The notes under the pieces were generated by a model, which saw only the letters and a list, made by a program, of their open reading frames with translations, was not told the DNA's origin and made no database searches. Made by a program: the position numbers and the translations under genes. From contig JAQWOJ010000053.1 in assembly GCA_029245905.1 (NCBI GenBank), positions 1 to 35,914 on the forward strand: a stretch of DNA of 35,914 nucleotides, read 5' to 3'. Every line of letters starts with the position of its first letter. Position 1 is the first letter of the stretch. Positions 8,055-17,527 of the stretch are shown piece by piece. This stretch comes from Gammaproteobacteria bacterium (GTDB taxonomy: Bacteria; Pseudomonadota; Gammaproteobacteria; Pseudomonadales; Pseudohongiellaceae).

Positions 8055-10859
8055 ATGAAGAGAATATTTACTTATTCTTCTAGTATGGCGCTAGCGCTTT
8101 CAATGTTGACTGTTAACTCATCAGAGGTCCTTGCACAAGGAGCAGAGATAGAAGAGATTGCGGTCACGGGCACCAGAATTAGAGGCGCGAATCCAGACAG
8201 CTTTTCACCGGTGGCAATAATCACCGCGGAGGATATCCAGATTTCTGGGTCAATATCCATCGGAGAGTTACTGCAACAGTTGCCATCACAGGGCTCTGGG
8301 CTTAATAGAACCTATAATAATGGTGGTAGCGGTGCGGTTCGAATGGATTTTCGAAACTTGGGTGCCGGAAGAACTCTTATCTTAGTAGACGGAAAGCGCT
8401 GGATCAACAGCGGCGAGGGCGCGAACAGCTCCGTTGACCTTAATACAATCCCTACGGCTTCCATAGCAAGAGTCGAAATCCTAAAAGATGGGGCTTCTGC
8501 GGTATATGGATCTGACGCGATAGGCGCGGTAATTAACATTATTACCAAGGATGATTTTGAAGGGGTCGAATTCCAGGCCCAAACAGGTGAATACTTTGAC
8601 GGTGGCGGCCTGGCCAACAACTACCAGGTCACTGCAGGGACTTCATTTGATCGTGGGTCTTTTATGCTGGGGGCGTCCCTAGTAGAAATTGAAGATCTCG
8701 GGAATGGCGATAGAAAGGAAACTGCGGCAAGACCTGCGGGGGGAGGCTCGTCTGGCACGCCTCAAGGCCGCCTCGCTTACGGCGATGTGGTTCCAGGCTG
8801 TAGCAACTTTACACCAAGCGATGGAACAAGCGGGGCATCGGCATCAGATTTTCGGTGCTGGACCAGCCCAGATGACAGATTTAATTACAACCCTTATAAC
8901 TATGTCGAGACCCCCAATGAACGAGTAAATTTGTTCGCTAAGGGCCGGTTCAACCTGACTGATAACACCGATCTGACGTTAAACGGCACATACCAGAACC
9001 GCGAATCAGATCAACTCTTAGCTCCTATGCCGCTTTTCTATGGCTTTGGTGACTTTGGAGGAAGCGAGGGTATTTCAAGAAATAACCCCTACAACCCGTT
9101 CGGAATTGAGTTTTGCGACCTAACCGGGCTGTCGGTTGAAGGCAAAGCTTGTAATGACGCAAACTACCCAGATGGCTATGCAGAAGGATGGACGGGACGC
9201 CGACTCTTGGAGGCGGGAAATCGAAACTTCATTCAAGACGTTCAAACCTATCGGTTTGAAATGGGCATAGAGACTGAATTCAATGGATGGGATGTCTCAG
9301 CCTATGCGATCACAGGCCAAAATAAAAATGTTACGACTACTAATGGCTTGCTAAATACCGGCAACATTAAGAAAGCGTTAGAAGGAGACTGTGCAAGCCC
9401 TTGTGTACCCTTGAACCTTTTTGGCGGACAAGGAGCAGACAGCGCTTATATGGGTGATGGTTTGTGGAGCGGCTCAGGGTCGATTACACCTGAAATGGTC
9501 GATTACATTACCTTCGAAGCTCATGACACGGGACGAAATGAGATGAAAAGCTATGGCTTCGACATCGCTGGAGACCTTATGGAGATTCCCGCTGGTACTA
9601 TTGGTCTAGCTTTTGGCTATGAATTTCGAGAAGAGAAAGGAGCATACTCTCCCGACGCTTTTATAGCGGCTGGCTTGTCATCTGGAAATGCATCTAGCCC
9701 AGTTTCAGGTGAATATGATGTTAACGAGTGGTATGCAGAAGTAGCAGTACCTATTCTCGAAGGCCTTGAACTCAGCGCGGCCACTCGCTTTTCTGACTAC
9801 TCAAGTTTCGGTAATACGACCAATAGCAAAGTGGGTCTAACCTATGCGCTTAACGAGATGGTTACCTTCAGGGGAACCTACTCAGAGGGATTCCGAGCGC
9901 CTTCCATTGGGGCTTTGTATAGCGGCAATAGCGATAGCTACCCAGACTTAGCGGATCCGTGCGATGTCAATGCTAGTAATTTTACCGGTGGCGCGGGCGG
10001 AACTCAGGCAGGTCGATGCGCGGCTGACGGAGTTCCAAATGGGTTTACACAGCCTAACACGCAAATACGCACTACTGTCGGCGGCAACCCAAACACTCAA
10101 CCAGAGGAATCTGAAAGCTTTAATTTCGGTGTTATAGTCAATCCTTTAGACAATTTGACCGTCTACCTTGATTATTATGACGTTGAAATCACTGACACCA
10201 TTTCTTCAATTGGATCTCAGTTAATTCTGAACGGGTGCTATGAGGGTACAAATCCAGGCTACTGTAACTTGGTTACCAGACTACCAACGGGTTACATGAA
10301 GGATTTGCGCAATACAACAAACAATATTGGGAAGCTCGAGACCTCGGGTTATGAAGTCACCGCGATGTACGACTGGGATACCAGCTTAGGTAGCTGGAGA
10401 GCAGTTGCAGATTTTGCGATGTTAGATGACTACGATGTTACTAAAGCTAACGGCTCAGTAGAGCATTACGCCGGGTTAATTGTTGGAAACGCAAGGAACC
10501 AGTTTAAGGATGTTAAAGGCAACCTCCAACTTTTCTGGTCTAAAGGTGATTTCTCTGCTGGAGCCACAGCCCAGTATCATGGAGAAGCGGACGGTATATT
10601 TTCAACACCGCCGAAAACGCTTGCTGACGGCACAAAAGATGCTGGTGATTCAAAAACCAAACTTGATGCCACTTGGTACTTAGATTTGCAGGCTTCGTAC
10701 AACATGGATAGTTTCAATTCCGTAATATCCGTTGGAATTGACAACATCCTTGACGAAGACCCTCCTTATTTTACTGATGCGTACGCCAATGACTTTGACC
10801 CTTCATACAGGACCTGGGGTTCTCAGTTTTGGTATGCACGGATAACCACGAGGTTCTAG
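8055..10859 (+). CDS. TonB-dependent outer-membrane receptor
   Basis: A 934-residue TonB-gated transporter of the outer membrane. The start is placed at 8055 because a GGGGGGA ribosome site (8044-8050) lies just upstream and the signal peptide begins there (MKRIFTYSSSMALALSM, cleavage near VLA/QG); an in-frame ATG at 8019 would add 12 residues. A TonB-box-like EEIAVTGTR follows at about 33-41. Next come the plug domain (about 50-170, with RTLILVDGKRW and DGASAVYGSDAIGAVINII) and a beta-barrel ending in a terminal Phe (ITTRF). Cysteine pairs occur in extracellular-loop regions. The plug type resembles large receptors in marine gammaproteobacteria, whose ligands range over siderophores, sugars and peptides. 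The ligand is unknown; the Fur-like site upstream slightly favours iron-linked regulation. Confidence 0.95.
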   Translation: MKRIFTYSSSMALALSMLTVNSSEVLAQGAEIEEIAVTGTRIRGANPDSFSPVAIITAEDIQISGSISIGELLQQLPSQGSGLNRTYNNGGSGAVRMDFRNLGAGRTLILVDGKRWINSGEGANSSVDLNTIPTASIARVEILKDGASAVYGSDAIGAVINIITKDDFEGVEFQAQTGEYFDGGGLANNYQVTAGTSFDRGSFMLGASLVEIEDLGNGDRKETAARPAGGGSSGTPQGRLAYGDVVPGCSNFTPSDGTSGASASDFRCWTSPDDRFNYNPYNYVETPNERVNLFAKGRFNLTDNTDLTLNGTYQNRESDQLLAPMPLFYGFGDFGGSEGISRNNPYNPFGIEFCDLTGLSVEGKACNDANYPDGYAEGWTGRRLLEAGNRNFIQDVQTYRFEMGIETEFNGWDVSAYAITGQNKNVTTTNGLLNTGNIKKALEGDCASPCVPLNLFGGQGADSAYMGDGLWSGSGSITPEMVDYITFEAHDTGRNEMKSYGFDIAGDLMEIPAGTIGLAFGYEFREEKGAYSPDAFIAAGLSSGNASSPVSGEYDVNEWYAEVAVPILEGLELSAATRFSDYSSFGNTTNSKVGLTYALNEMVTFRGTYSEGFRAPSIGALYSGNSDSYPDLADPCDVNASNFTGGAGGTQAGRCAADGVPNGFTQPNTQIRTTVGGNPNTQPEESESFNFGVIVNPLDNLTVYLDYYDVEITDTISSIGSQLILNGCYEGTNPGYCNLVTRLPTGYMKDLRNTTNNIGKLETSGYEVTAMYDWDTSLGSWRAVADFAMLDDYDVTKANGSVEHYAGLIVGNARNQFKDVKGNLQLFWSKGDFSAGATAQYHGEADGIFSTPPKTLADGTKDAGDSKTKLDATWYLDLQASYNMDSFNSVISVGIDNILDEDPPYFTDAYANDFDPSYRTWGSQFWYARITTRF

Positions 10860-10922
10860 GCGACGGTCAAATGGTCGGCGTATTTGGTCGCTATTAAATG
10901 AAATACGCTAGTTAGCTTTGAC

Positions 10923-10966
10923 GCATAAAAAAACCCGAGCGGATAAACGTTCGGGTTTTTTTATGC
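10923..10966 (+). terminator. Strong intrinsic terminator after TonB receptor
   Basis: GCATAAAAAAACCCGA (10923-10938) pairs with TTCGGGTTTTTTTATGC (10950-10966) around a short loop. The GC core is followed by a run of seven T on the plus strand. On the minus strand the arms likewise give a T-run, so it may also stop the leftward transcript of the 58-residue gene. It lies 64 bp after the receptor stop. Confidence 0.9.
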
Positions 10967-11020
10967 AACCAATCAACAAATTGACCTTAAAGATTAAACT
11001 TATACAGCATTCTCACTTAA

Positions 11021-11197
11021 CTAACCTTTCACTCTTTGTTTGCTTACTTTAGAAAGTTCTCTAGCAAATTCATCCAACCTCATCCTTATCTCATCTTCTT
11101 TTGCTTTTCTTAGGAGCGTTTGGTCTGTATCGAATTCTGTTAAGCGGTTTTTTTCGCTTAAAGTTTCTTCAACTAATGCCTGAGCGAGTTTAGTCAT
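11021..11197 (-). CDS. Small charged helical protein, unknown function
   Basis: A 58-residue protein, very rich in Lys, Glu, Arg and Leu and almost certainly all helical (for example LVEETLSEKNRLTEF and RLDEFARELSKVSKQR). The ATG complementing 11195-11197 is preferred because a GGAG lies nine bases upstream; a TTG five codons earlier in frame is the alternative. I do not recognise the family. It sits between the bidirectional-looking terminator and about 530 bp of repeat-bearing non-coding DNA next to the transposase. It could be a small regulatory or mobile-element cargo protein; the sequence does not show which. The clean ribosome site and codon use support a real gene. Confidence 0.5.
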   Translation of the reverse strand: MTKLAQALVEETLSEKNRLTEFDTDQTLLRKAKEDEIRMRLDEFARELSKVSKQRVKG

Positions 11198-11266
11198 TAT
11201 GTTCAACTCCAAGTTCTTTTAAATAACTTGCTAAAGCTTTTGCACTCAAATTCTAACCGTTCCCCT

Positions 11267-11308
11267 GTTTCTGTCCGAAACTGAACAAAATGGACAAGGT
11301 ACAGAAAC
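11267..11308. repeat. Inverted repeat in transposase flank
   Basis: GTTTCTGT (11267-11274) and ACAGAAAC (11301-11308) are perfect reverse complements separated by 26 bp. A second inner pair, GTCC (11273-11276) and GGAC (11292-11295), allows an alternative fold. The position, about 420 bp from the transposase end, fits an element-associated palindrome, but the GTRG tetranucleotide typical of REP sequences is not evident. Confidence 0.5.
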
Positions 11309-11494
11309 GCAACATATAGTGTTGATAAATTAAAGTCAAACAATATCTAGACACATTCTATGATTATTGAAGCCTATCAAACAACATGATCAATATGGTG
11401 TACCAGCCCCCTAAATAATTCAAACCACCTAATCTTAGAAATTCTAGAAAATTCTGACACTTAGAAAAAAAAGATATTAGATTTTTGTATTAAT

Positions 11495-11529
11495 AAAGGA
11501 CACCCAATGGAAAATTAAAGTACACCCAA
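11495..11529. repeat. Tandem 13-mer pair AAAG(G/T)ACACCCAA
   Basis: AAAGGACACCCAA (11495-11507) and AAAGTACACCCAA (11517-11529) differ at one base. They are spaced 22 bp start to start, close to two helical turns. They lie on the 3' side of the Y1 transposase gene. The regular spacing suggests protein binding sites on one DNA face or short mobile-element end repeats. Confidence 0.6.
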
Positions 11530-11723
11530 GAATTAAATAAATTGAAATTTCTATCTTGCTCAGTGTTTTTAAGCCGTGTTTTTATAAAACCAGAAAATAT
11601 TTAGCGAAACCTAAGCAATTTTTGATAAGCGACATCGAATAATTATCGAACAGAAGGTAAGCCCTGATAGATTAATGTCTAATAATAGAAGATAGAGATT
11701 GGCAGTAAGAAAGATTAAGGATT

Positions 11724-12818
11724 TTAAGATCCATAAAGTAGGTGTGCAGCACACCGCCCACGTATCCATTTTTCTGGATACTTTAAGTCTACTCCTGCCT
11801 TTATCCTACTTTTATGAAAATTCACTAACGCAATTTCATCGCCGACAGCAACTCCATAATGGCGATGAAACCCCTTGATACTCTTCATCCATGTCGCGAA
11901 GGAAGTATCTAAGGCCTCTAATAATGAATTTTTAACACCTAATTGACTGTCGATCTTTGTTTGTCCGTGCTTACCTAAAGTCAGATTTCGAGCCGTAGCT
12001 TCGAGCAAATTGAAATATTTTGCCTGAAAAAAAATGTGTGGCCCTTCGGCAAGTCCAAATATTTTGGATAGGGGTTTGAGTTGGCGCCGCTTTTTGGAAC
12101 CAGGCTTTGATAGCAAATGTTTTACTGTTCTTCGTCGCAATAATTTATTTTGGCGGTGGTTTCGGTTTTTTACTCTCCTGGCTTGGATAAGTAAACGTTC
12201 TTGAATCGATGTAAAATCGCTAACCTCTAGCGAACTTGAATTGCCAGATCTAATTGGATTTAAATCTACGTAAGCCATACACGTAACTAATGCTCTTTCA
12301 TCAAGCAACGCCTGGCTTTTAAATCGACCTTCCCAAAATCGCCCCTTGCAATTATCCTCTATGTTAGCATGCCTAGCGATATACTCGTTTAAACAGCGCA
12401 TAAACCAACTAATATCAGTCAATCTCTCTCGCCATAAAGCCACGTTATCTTTTAATTTTTTCTTCGCTGATACGTATTTAATATTTTGTTCGAGGGTTTC
12501 GATTATTGCAGTATTGCGAGGAAAAATTTTGGACCATCGAGCAATCACCTCCCCATCCGTCCACCTGTCGGCCTCTTCTCGATTGACATACAAAACCAGA
12601 TGGTAATGATCACTCATAACAGCATAAGCGCACACATCAACTGCGAACTGCGAAGTAAGGTCCTTTACTCGATTAACCAACCAAGCCTTACGATGATCGA
12701 AGTTGTGGCCGCTTACAGGATCTTCTCCGCACAAGTAAGCTCGCCTTACGCAACGCGAGATGCAATGATAATAGGGAGTATCATCGAGAGACACTTGCTG
12801 ATAACGAGCTCTAGTCAC
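11724..12818 (-). CDS. Y1-type (HUH) REP-associated tyrosine transposase
   Basis: A 364-residue protein of the IS200/TnpA-REP group, single-strand DNA nucleases that use a tyrosine. The N-terminal VSLDDTPYYHCISRCVRRAY and the HUH metal motif in AVMSDHYHLVL (His71 and His73) are diagnostic. A helix carrying the likely catalytic Tyr (NEYIARHAN) precedes WEGRFKSQALLDERAL and AYVDLNPIR. A basic linker and an extra C-terminal region of about 130 residues follow. The GTG complementing 12816-12818 is chosen because it matches the family's start and has AAGGA ten bases upstream; a TTG start at 12890 is possible. No accessory tnpB or clear IS ends flank it, so it looks like a domesticated or solitary RAYT. 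Confidence 0.9.
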   Translation of the reverse strand: MTRARYQQVSLDDTPYYHCISRCVRRAYLCGEDPVSGHNFDHRKAWLVNRVKDLTSQFAVDVCAYAVMSDHYHLVLYVNREEADRWTDGEVIARWSKIFPRNTAIIETLEQNIKYVSAKKKLKDNVALWRERLTDISWFMRCLNEYIARHANIEDNCKGRFWEGRFKSQALLDERALVTCMAYVDLNPIRSGNSSSLEVSDFTSIQERLLIQARRVKNRNHRQNKLLRRRTVKHLLSKPGSKKRRQLKPLSKIFGLAEGPHIFFQAKYFNLLEATARNLTLGKHGQTKIDSQLGVKNSLLEALDTSFATWMKSIKGFHRHYGVAVGDEIALVNFHKSRIKAGVDLKYPEKWIRGRCAAHLLYGS

Positions 12819-12946
12819 AAAAAACAGATCCTTACGTAAACCTTTACCAACACGGATCGGAGATTGTAGTGTCTTTGTAGTAGTATGCAAGTCATTGTTA
12901 TGTCAGTATTTTTGTGACAGTGACACATAAAATAATGAGAATTGAA

Positions 12947-13843
12947 ATGCGCATAGGGTTAGATTTAGGCGGTACGAAGATCGAAGGAATACTACTTTCA
13001 AATGGAGGTGCCATTGAGCAAAAAGTTCGAGTTGAAACCCCGTCTGATAATTATAGGAAAACTGTGGATTCAGTTTGCCGTTTGATAAAAAACTTGCAGC
13101 CGCCTACCCCAGTACCGGTTGGCATTGGAACACCAGGCTCTCTAGTTCTTCCGGAAGGATTAATGAAGAATTCCAACTCGGTGTGCCTTAATCACAAGCC
13201 GCTCCAGCGAGATGTTGAGACAAAGCTTGGTTACGAAATTCGAATCGAAAATGATGCAAATTGCTTTATATTATCTGAAGCTATTTATGGGGCGGCCGCG
13301 GCCGCCCAAAGTGCTTTTGGCGTTATTTTAGGGACCGGTTGTGGTGGCGGCTTCGTCTTTAATAAGCGGCTTGTTACAGGGCCCAATGGGATTGCGGGCG
13401 AATGGGGTCACAACTGTATTCCAGTGTCGGTAAGAGATTTAATTAAACAAGATCGTATCTGTCACTGTGGGCGCACTAATTGTATCGAAACAGTAATTTC
13501 TGGGCGCGGGCTGACACAAACTCATTTCGAGAATTTTAATCAAACGTTGGAGGCAAGTGAAATAGCGCAGCTGGCGGAGAATAACAACTCAGACGCCATG
13601 AAGAGCATAGATACATATGCCAAACAATTGGCTTACAGCCTCGTTACAATAGTCAATATGGTTGATCCCCATTCGATAGTCCTGGGTGGGGGTGTCTCAA
13701 ATATTAAAGCCCTTTACGAGTTAGTCCCTAAATATCTTACCCATGTTATCTTTAATGACGCGGTGCACACAAAAATTTTACCTCCTGCGTTTGGAGATGC
13801 CAGCGGCGCGATCGGTGCCGCTTGTTTATGGCCAGAAAATTAA
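12947..13843 (+). CDS. ROK-family sugar kinase, Mak-like fructokinase
   Basis: A 298-residue kinase that resembles E. coli Mak (YajF), a manno(fructo)kinase of 302 residues. Visible are the phosphate-binding LDLGGTK (5-11), IGTPGSL, ENDANCF with the catalytic-base Asp, LGTGCGGGFVFN, GEWGHNC, and the zinc-binding set CHCGRTNCIE. The adenosine motif IVLGGGVSNI lies near the end. The start at 12947 gives the canonical MRIGLDLGG; ATG 12935 and GTG 12914 are open alternatives but lie in the TGACA repeat region. Ribosome-site support is weak (GAGA). It converges on purA with only 3 bp between stop codons. Fructose is the most likely substrate by similarity; other hexoses are possible. Confidence 0.88.
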   Translation: MRIGLDLGGTKIEGILLSNGGAIEQKVRVETPSDNYRKTVDSVCRLIKNLQPPTPVPVGIGTPGSLVLPEGLMKNSNSVCLNHKPLQRDVETKLGYEIRIENDANCFILSEAIYGAAAAAQSAFGVILGTGCGGGFVFNKRLVTGPNGIAGEWGHNCIPVSVRDLIKQDRICHCGRTNCIETVISGRGLTQTHFENFNQTLEASEIAQLAENNNSDAMKSIDTYAKQLAYSLVTIVNMVDPHSIVLGGGVSNIKALYELVPKYLTHVIFNDAVHTKILPPAFGDASGAIGAACLWPEN

Positions 13844-13846
13844 GCA

Positions 13847-15184
<1,338 letters not shown>

Positions 15185-16381
15185 TTATTCAGTTATGAGA
15201 CCAACAGTCCAGGAATCATCTTTACGAATAATCTCTCGATTACAATTTAATTCCTTGAAAAACCCATCGCTTAAAATTTTATTCCCCAGGTTTACGATAA
15301 CAATCTCACCCTGCTCTCTTAAATTATCAATCACAGCACTTAACTCTTCGTCCACGATATCAGGTGCTAATATCCCGGGTACTCTATTTAGTACTTTTGA
15401 TGAAAGTTTTGCTAAGACTTTTAAATCACTATCAAAACCAGAAGCTGGACGAGACCTACCAAACACTTCACCTATATGATCATAGCGCCCGCCCTTAGCA
15501 ACGGCCCGACCATAAGCTGGCGTATACGCCGCAAAAACAATGCCCGTATGATACTCGTAGCCTCGGAGCTCACAAAGATCAAAAAATAAATTGATATCTG
15601 GAATACGTTGCTTTACTGCTCTGACCACCGTAACCAATTCCTGTAATTCGATCTTAACGCTTTCAGGGGCATCACCAAATATGGTTAGGGCCTTAGCCAG
15701 AGTACTTTCATCTCCGGAAAGACGCGTAAGTCTTTGCAGCATATCCCTAAGAATTGAATTTGGAACAGCATCACCCAGCACCATATCAATTTCATCGAAT
15801 GCCTTACGTTGCACAGCGTCAAACAAAACTTCCTCAGTAGCTCCACCTAACTTTGCTTCGCGAACCAATGCGCGAAAAATACCTACATGACCGAGAACGA
15901 TGTGAATATTATCAACCCCAACCGAATTAAGCGTTTGGTTCATTAAACATATTAATTCAACGTCACACTCTTCTCCACTATGACCAAATAATTCTGCCCC
16001 TATGCGAATAGGAACGCGCGATGTCATGAGTCCTCTTGGCTTGGTATGCAACACATTATCGGAGTAACATAACCTCACTGGGCCATCTCGATCCAAACAG
16101 TGCGCGTCGATACGAGCTACCTGTGGTGTAATATCCGCCCTAATTCCCATCATCCGACCGCTCAGCTGATCAGTTATTTTAAAGGTGTGGAGGTCTAAAT
16201 CATGAGAGGATCCAACAAATAATGAATCCAAGTATTCTATCAGCGGAGTGATAACAAGCTCATAACCCCAGGACTGGTAGAGGTCTAGCAATTCTCTTCG
16301 AAGTGCCTCTAGCTTATGAGCTTCTCCAGGAAGTATTTCCTCAACGCCATCAGGGAGTAACCATCGTTTCATGTCAGTCAT
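15185..16381 (-). CDS. hisZ: ATP phosphoribosyltransferase regulatory subunit
   Basis: A 398-residue catalytically inactive paralogue of histidyl-tRNA synthetase. HisZ binds short-form HisG to make the active, histidine-feedback-inhibited first enzyme of histidine synthesis. The start MTDMKRWLLPDGVEEILPGE and the segments LDLHTFKITD, GIRADITPQVARIDAH and YYHTGIVF-like YEYHTGIVFAAYTP match HisZ proteins in this same chromosomal position in pseudomonads. Its presence predicts a short-form HisG elsewhere in the genome. An alternative start is Met4. It lies 21 bp after the DUF2065 gene and 36 bp before purA. Confidence 0.93.
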   Translation of the reverse strand: MTDMKRWLLPDGVEEILPGEAHKLEALRRELLDLYQSWGYELVITPLIEYLDSLFVGSSHDLDLHTFKITDQLSGRMMGIRADITPQVARIDAHCLDRDGPVRLCYSDNVLHTKPRGLMTSRVPIRIGAELFGHSGEECDVELICLMNQTLNSVGVDNIHIVLGHVGIFRALVREAKLGGATEEVLFDAVQRKAFDEIDMVLGDAVPNSILRDMLQRLTRLSGDESTLAKALTIFGDAPESVKIELQELVTVVRAVKQRIPDINLFFDLCELRGYEYHTGIVFAAYTPAYGRAVAKGGRYDHIGEVFGRSRPASGFDSDLKVLAKLSSKVLNRVPGILAPDIVDEELSAVIDNLREQGEIVIVNLGNKILSDGFFKELNCNREIIRKDDSWTVGLITE

Positions 16382-16402
16382 TAAACCAATGAGAACCTAA
16401 AT

Positions 16403-16588
16403 TTAGTTAACGATTACGAGCAAGATAGTACCCAACAACATGCAACCCAAACCCACAAGTCGCATTGTATTGTCATCGACTTCACTTAACATCAATACCA
16501 AATCACGCCAACGTTTTGGTGCTATAAAGGGGAGCATACCTTCTATAACAAGCATTAAGCAGAAGGCTAATGTTAGCTCATGCAACAT
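16403..16588 (-). CDS. DUF2065 (YjeT-like) small membrane protein
   Basis: A 61-residue protein with two membrane helices (about residues 2-22 and 43-60) joined by a short hydrophilic loop containing PKRWRDLV. Proteins of this length and pattern sit between hflC and hisZ/purA in many gammaproteobacteria (YjeT in E. coli) and carry the name DUF2065. Function is unknown; the constant position next to HflKC suggests a link to the same membrane complex, which is inference. Confidence 0.88.
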   Translation of the reverse strand: MLHELTLAFCLMLVIEGMLPFIAPKRWRDLVLMLSEVDDNTMRLVGLGCMLLGTILLVIVN

Positions 16589-16660
16589 AATCCAGAATTT
16601 TCTACAAGATTTTTAGTTGATCCAACACTTGAAAAGTTTGGAATTTCCCGCCAAAAAATA

Positions 16661-17527
16661 TTATCGAGACACACCATCCTTCAAATACTTGAAATAATCG
16701 CTGTCCGGGTCCAATAACAAAACGTCGCTCTTTGAGCTAAAAGTTTCTCTGTATGCATTTAAACTGCGGGTAAAAGCATAAAACTCTTCGTCTTTAGAGA
16801 ACGCCCCAGCATATATTGATGTGGCTTCGGCGTCACCCTGACCGCGTATTTGCTCTGCGTCTCGATAAGCTTCTGCCTCAAAAATGACAACTTGACGATC
16901 AGCGTCCGCCCGAATACCGATAGCAAGCTCATCGCCTCGAGACCTGATTTCCTGAGCTTCCCGGTTACGTTCCGTAATCATTCGTTCATATACCGAAGAA
17001 CGGACGTCATCCGGCAAATCTATGCGCTTGACCCGAACATCAATGACCTCAATCCCAATATCAGAAGCAGTGGTCTCATTAAGTTCTGCAGTTAGATCAA
17101 GCATTAACTGATCCCGCTCCCCGGCGACGACTTCGATCAAAGTACGAGCGCCGATTTGGTCTCTCAATCCATCGTTAATTCTTTGCGCCAACAGGTTTCC
17201 TGCCGTAGCAACGTTACCACGAGTAGATATATAAAATTGACCAACATCAATGATCCGCCACTTGGCATAGGAATCTACTTCCAACGCTTTCTGCTCTAGA
17301 GTTAAAAACCGTTCCGGAGTCGTATCTTCAGTCTGAATCCTAGCGTCAAATTTTCTTACAGTATTCACCCAAGGAATTTTGAAATGAAGTCCCGGCTCAA
17401 TATCAGAATTTACCAATTGGCCAAACTGAAGCATCACCGCGCGCTCTGTTTCCTTTACAACAAATAGCGCATTCCCAGTAATCACGACAACCACAAATAA
17501 AACCCCTATAGAAAAGAAATTTTTCAC
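16661..17527 (-). CDS. hflC: HflC, SPFH-domain modulator of FtsH
   Basis: A 288-residue inner-membrane protein with one N-terminal helix (about residues 5-22) and a periplasmic SPFH/band-7 domain, followed by a long helix rich in Glu, Ala and Arg. With HflK it forms a cage around the FtsH protease. Family features are ETERAVMLQFG, GLHFKIPWVNTVRKFDARIQ, and VRSSVYERMITERNREAQEIRSRG split over residues 175-200. It starts with GTG overlapping the hflK TGA (GTGA, 4 bp) and uses an AGGAGGT site inside the end of hflK, so translation is coupled. Length is normal. Confidence 0.96.
   Translation of the reverse strand: MKNFFSIGVLFVVVVITGNALFVVKETERAVMLQFGQLVNSDIEPGLHFKIPWVNTVRKFDARIQTEDTTPERFLTLEQKALEVDSYAKWRIIDVGQFYISTRGNVATAGNLLAQRINDGLRDQIGARTLIEVVAGERDQLMLDLTAELNETTASDIGIEVIDVRVKRIDLPDDVRSSVYERMITERNREAQEIRSRGDELAIGIRADADRQVVIFEAEAYRDAEQIRGQGDAEATSIYAGAFSKDEEFYAFTRSLNAYRETFSSKSDVLLLDPDSDYFKYLKDGVSR

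Larger units (their letters stand above)
11198..11723. other. 526 bp non-coding stretch beside the transposase
   Basis: I found no coding region here. It is AT-rich and contains an 8-bp inverted repeat at 11267-11308 and a pair of near-identical 13-mers at 11495-11529, both listed separately. These lie on the 3' side of the Y1 transposase gene, where REP-type or IS200-type end structures would be expected. The stretch probably includes the promoter of the small 58-residue gene. Confidence 0.6.

Noticed and set aside
11724-12890. Complete IS200/IS605 element
   Set aside because: No tnpB, no clear matching subterminal hairpins on both sides and no visible target motif; a solitary RAYT fits better.
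16621-16642. Bulged hairpin between hflC and the DUF2065 gene
   Set aside because: No T-run in the direction of transcription, and the downstream genes appear to belong to the same operon.
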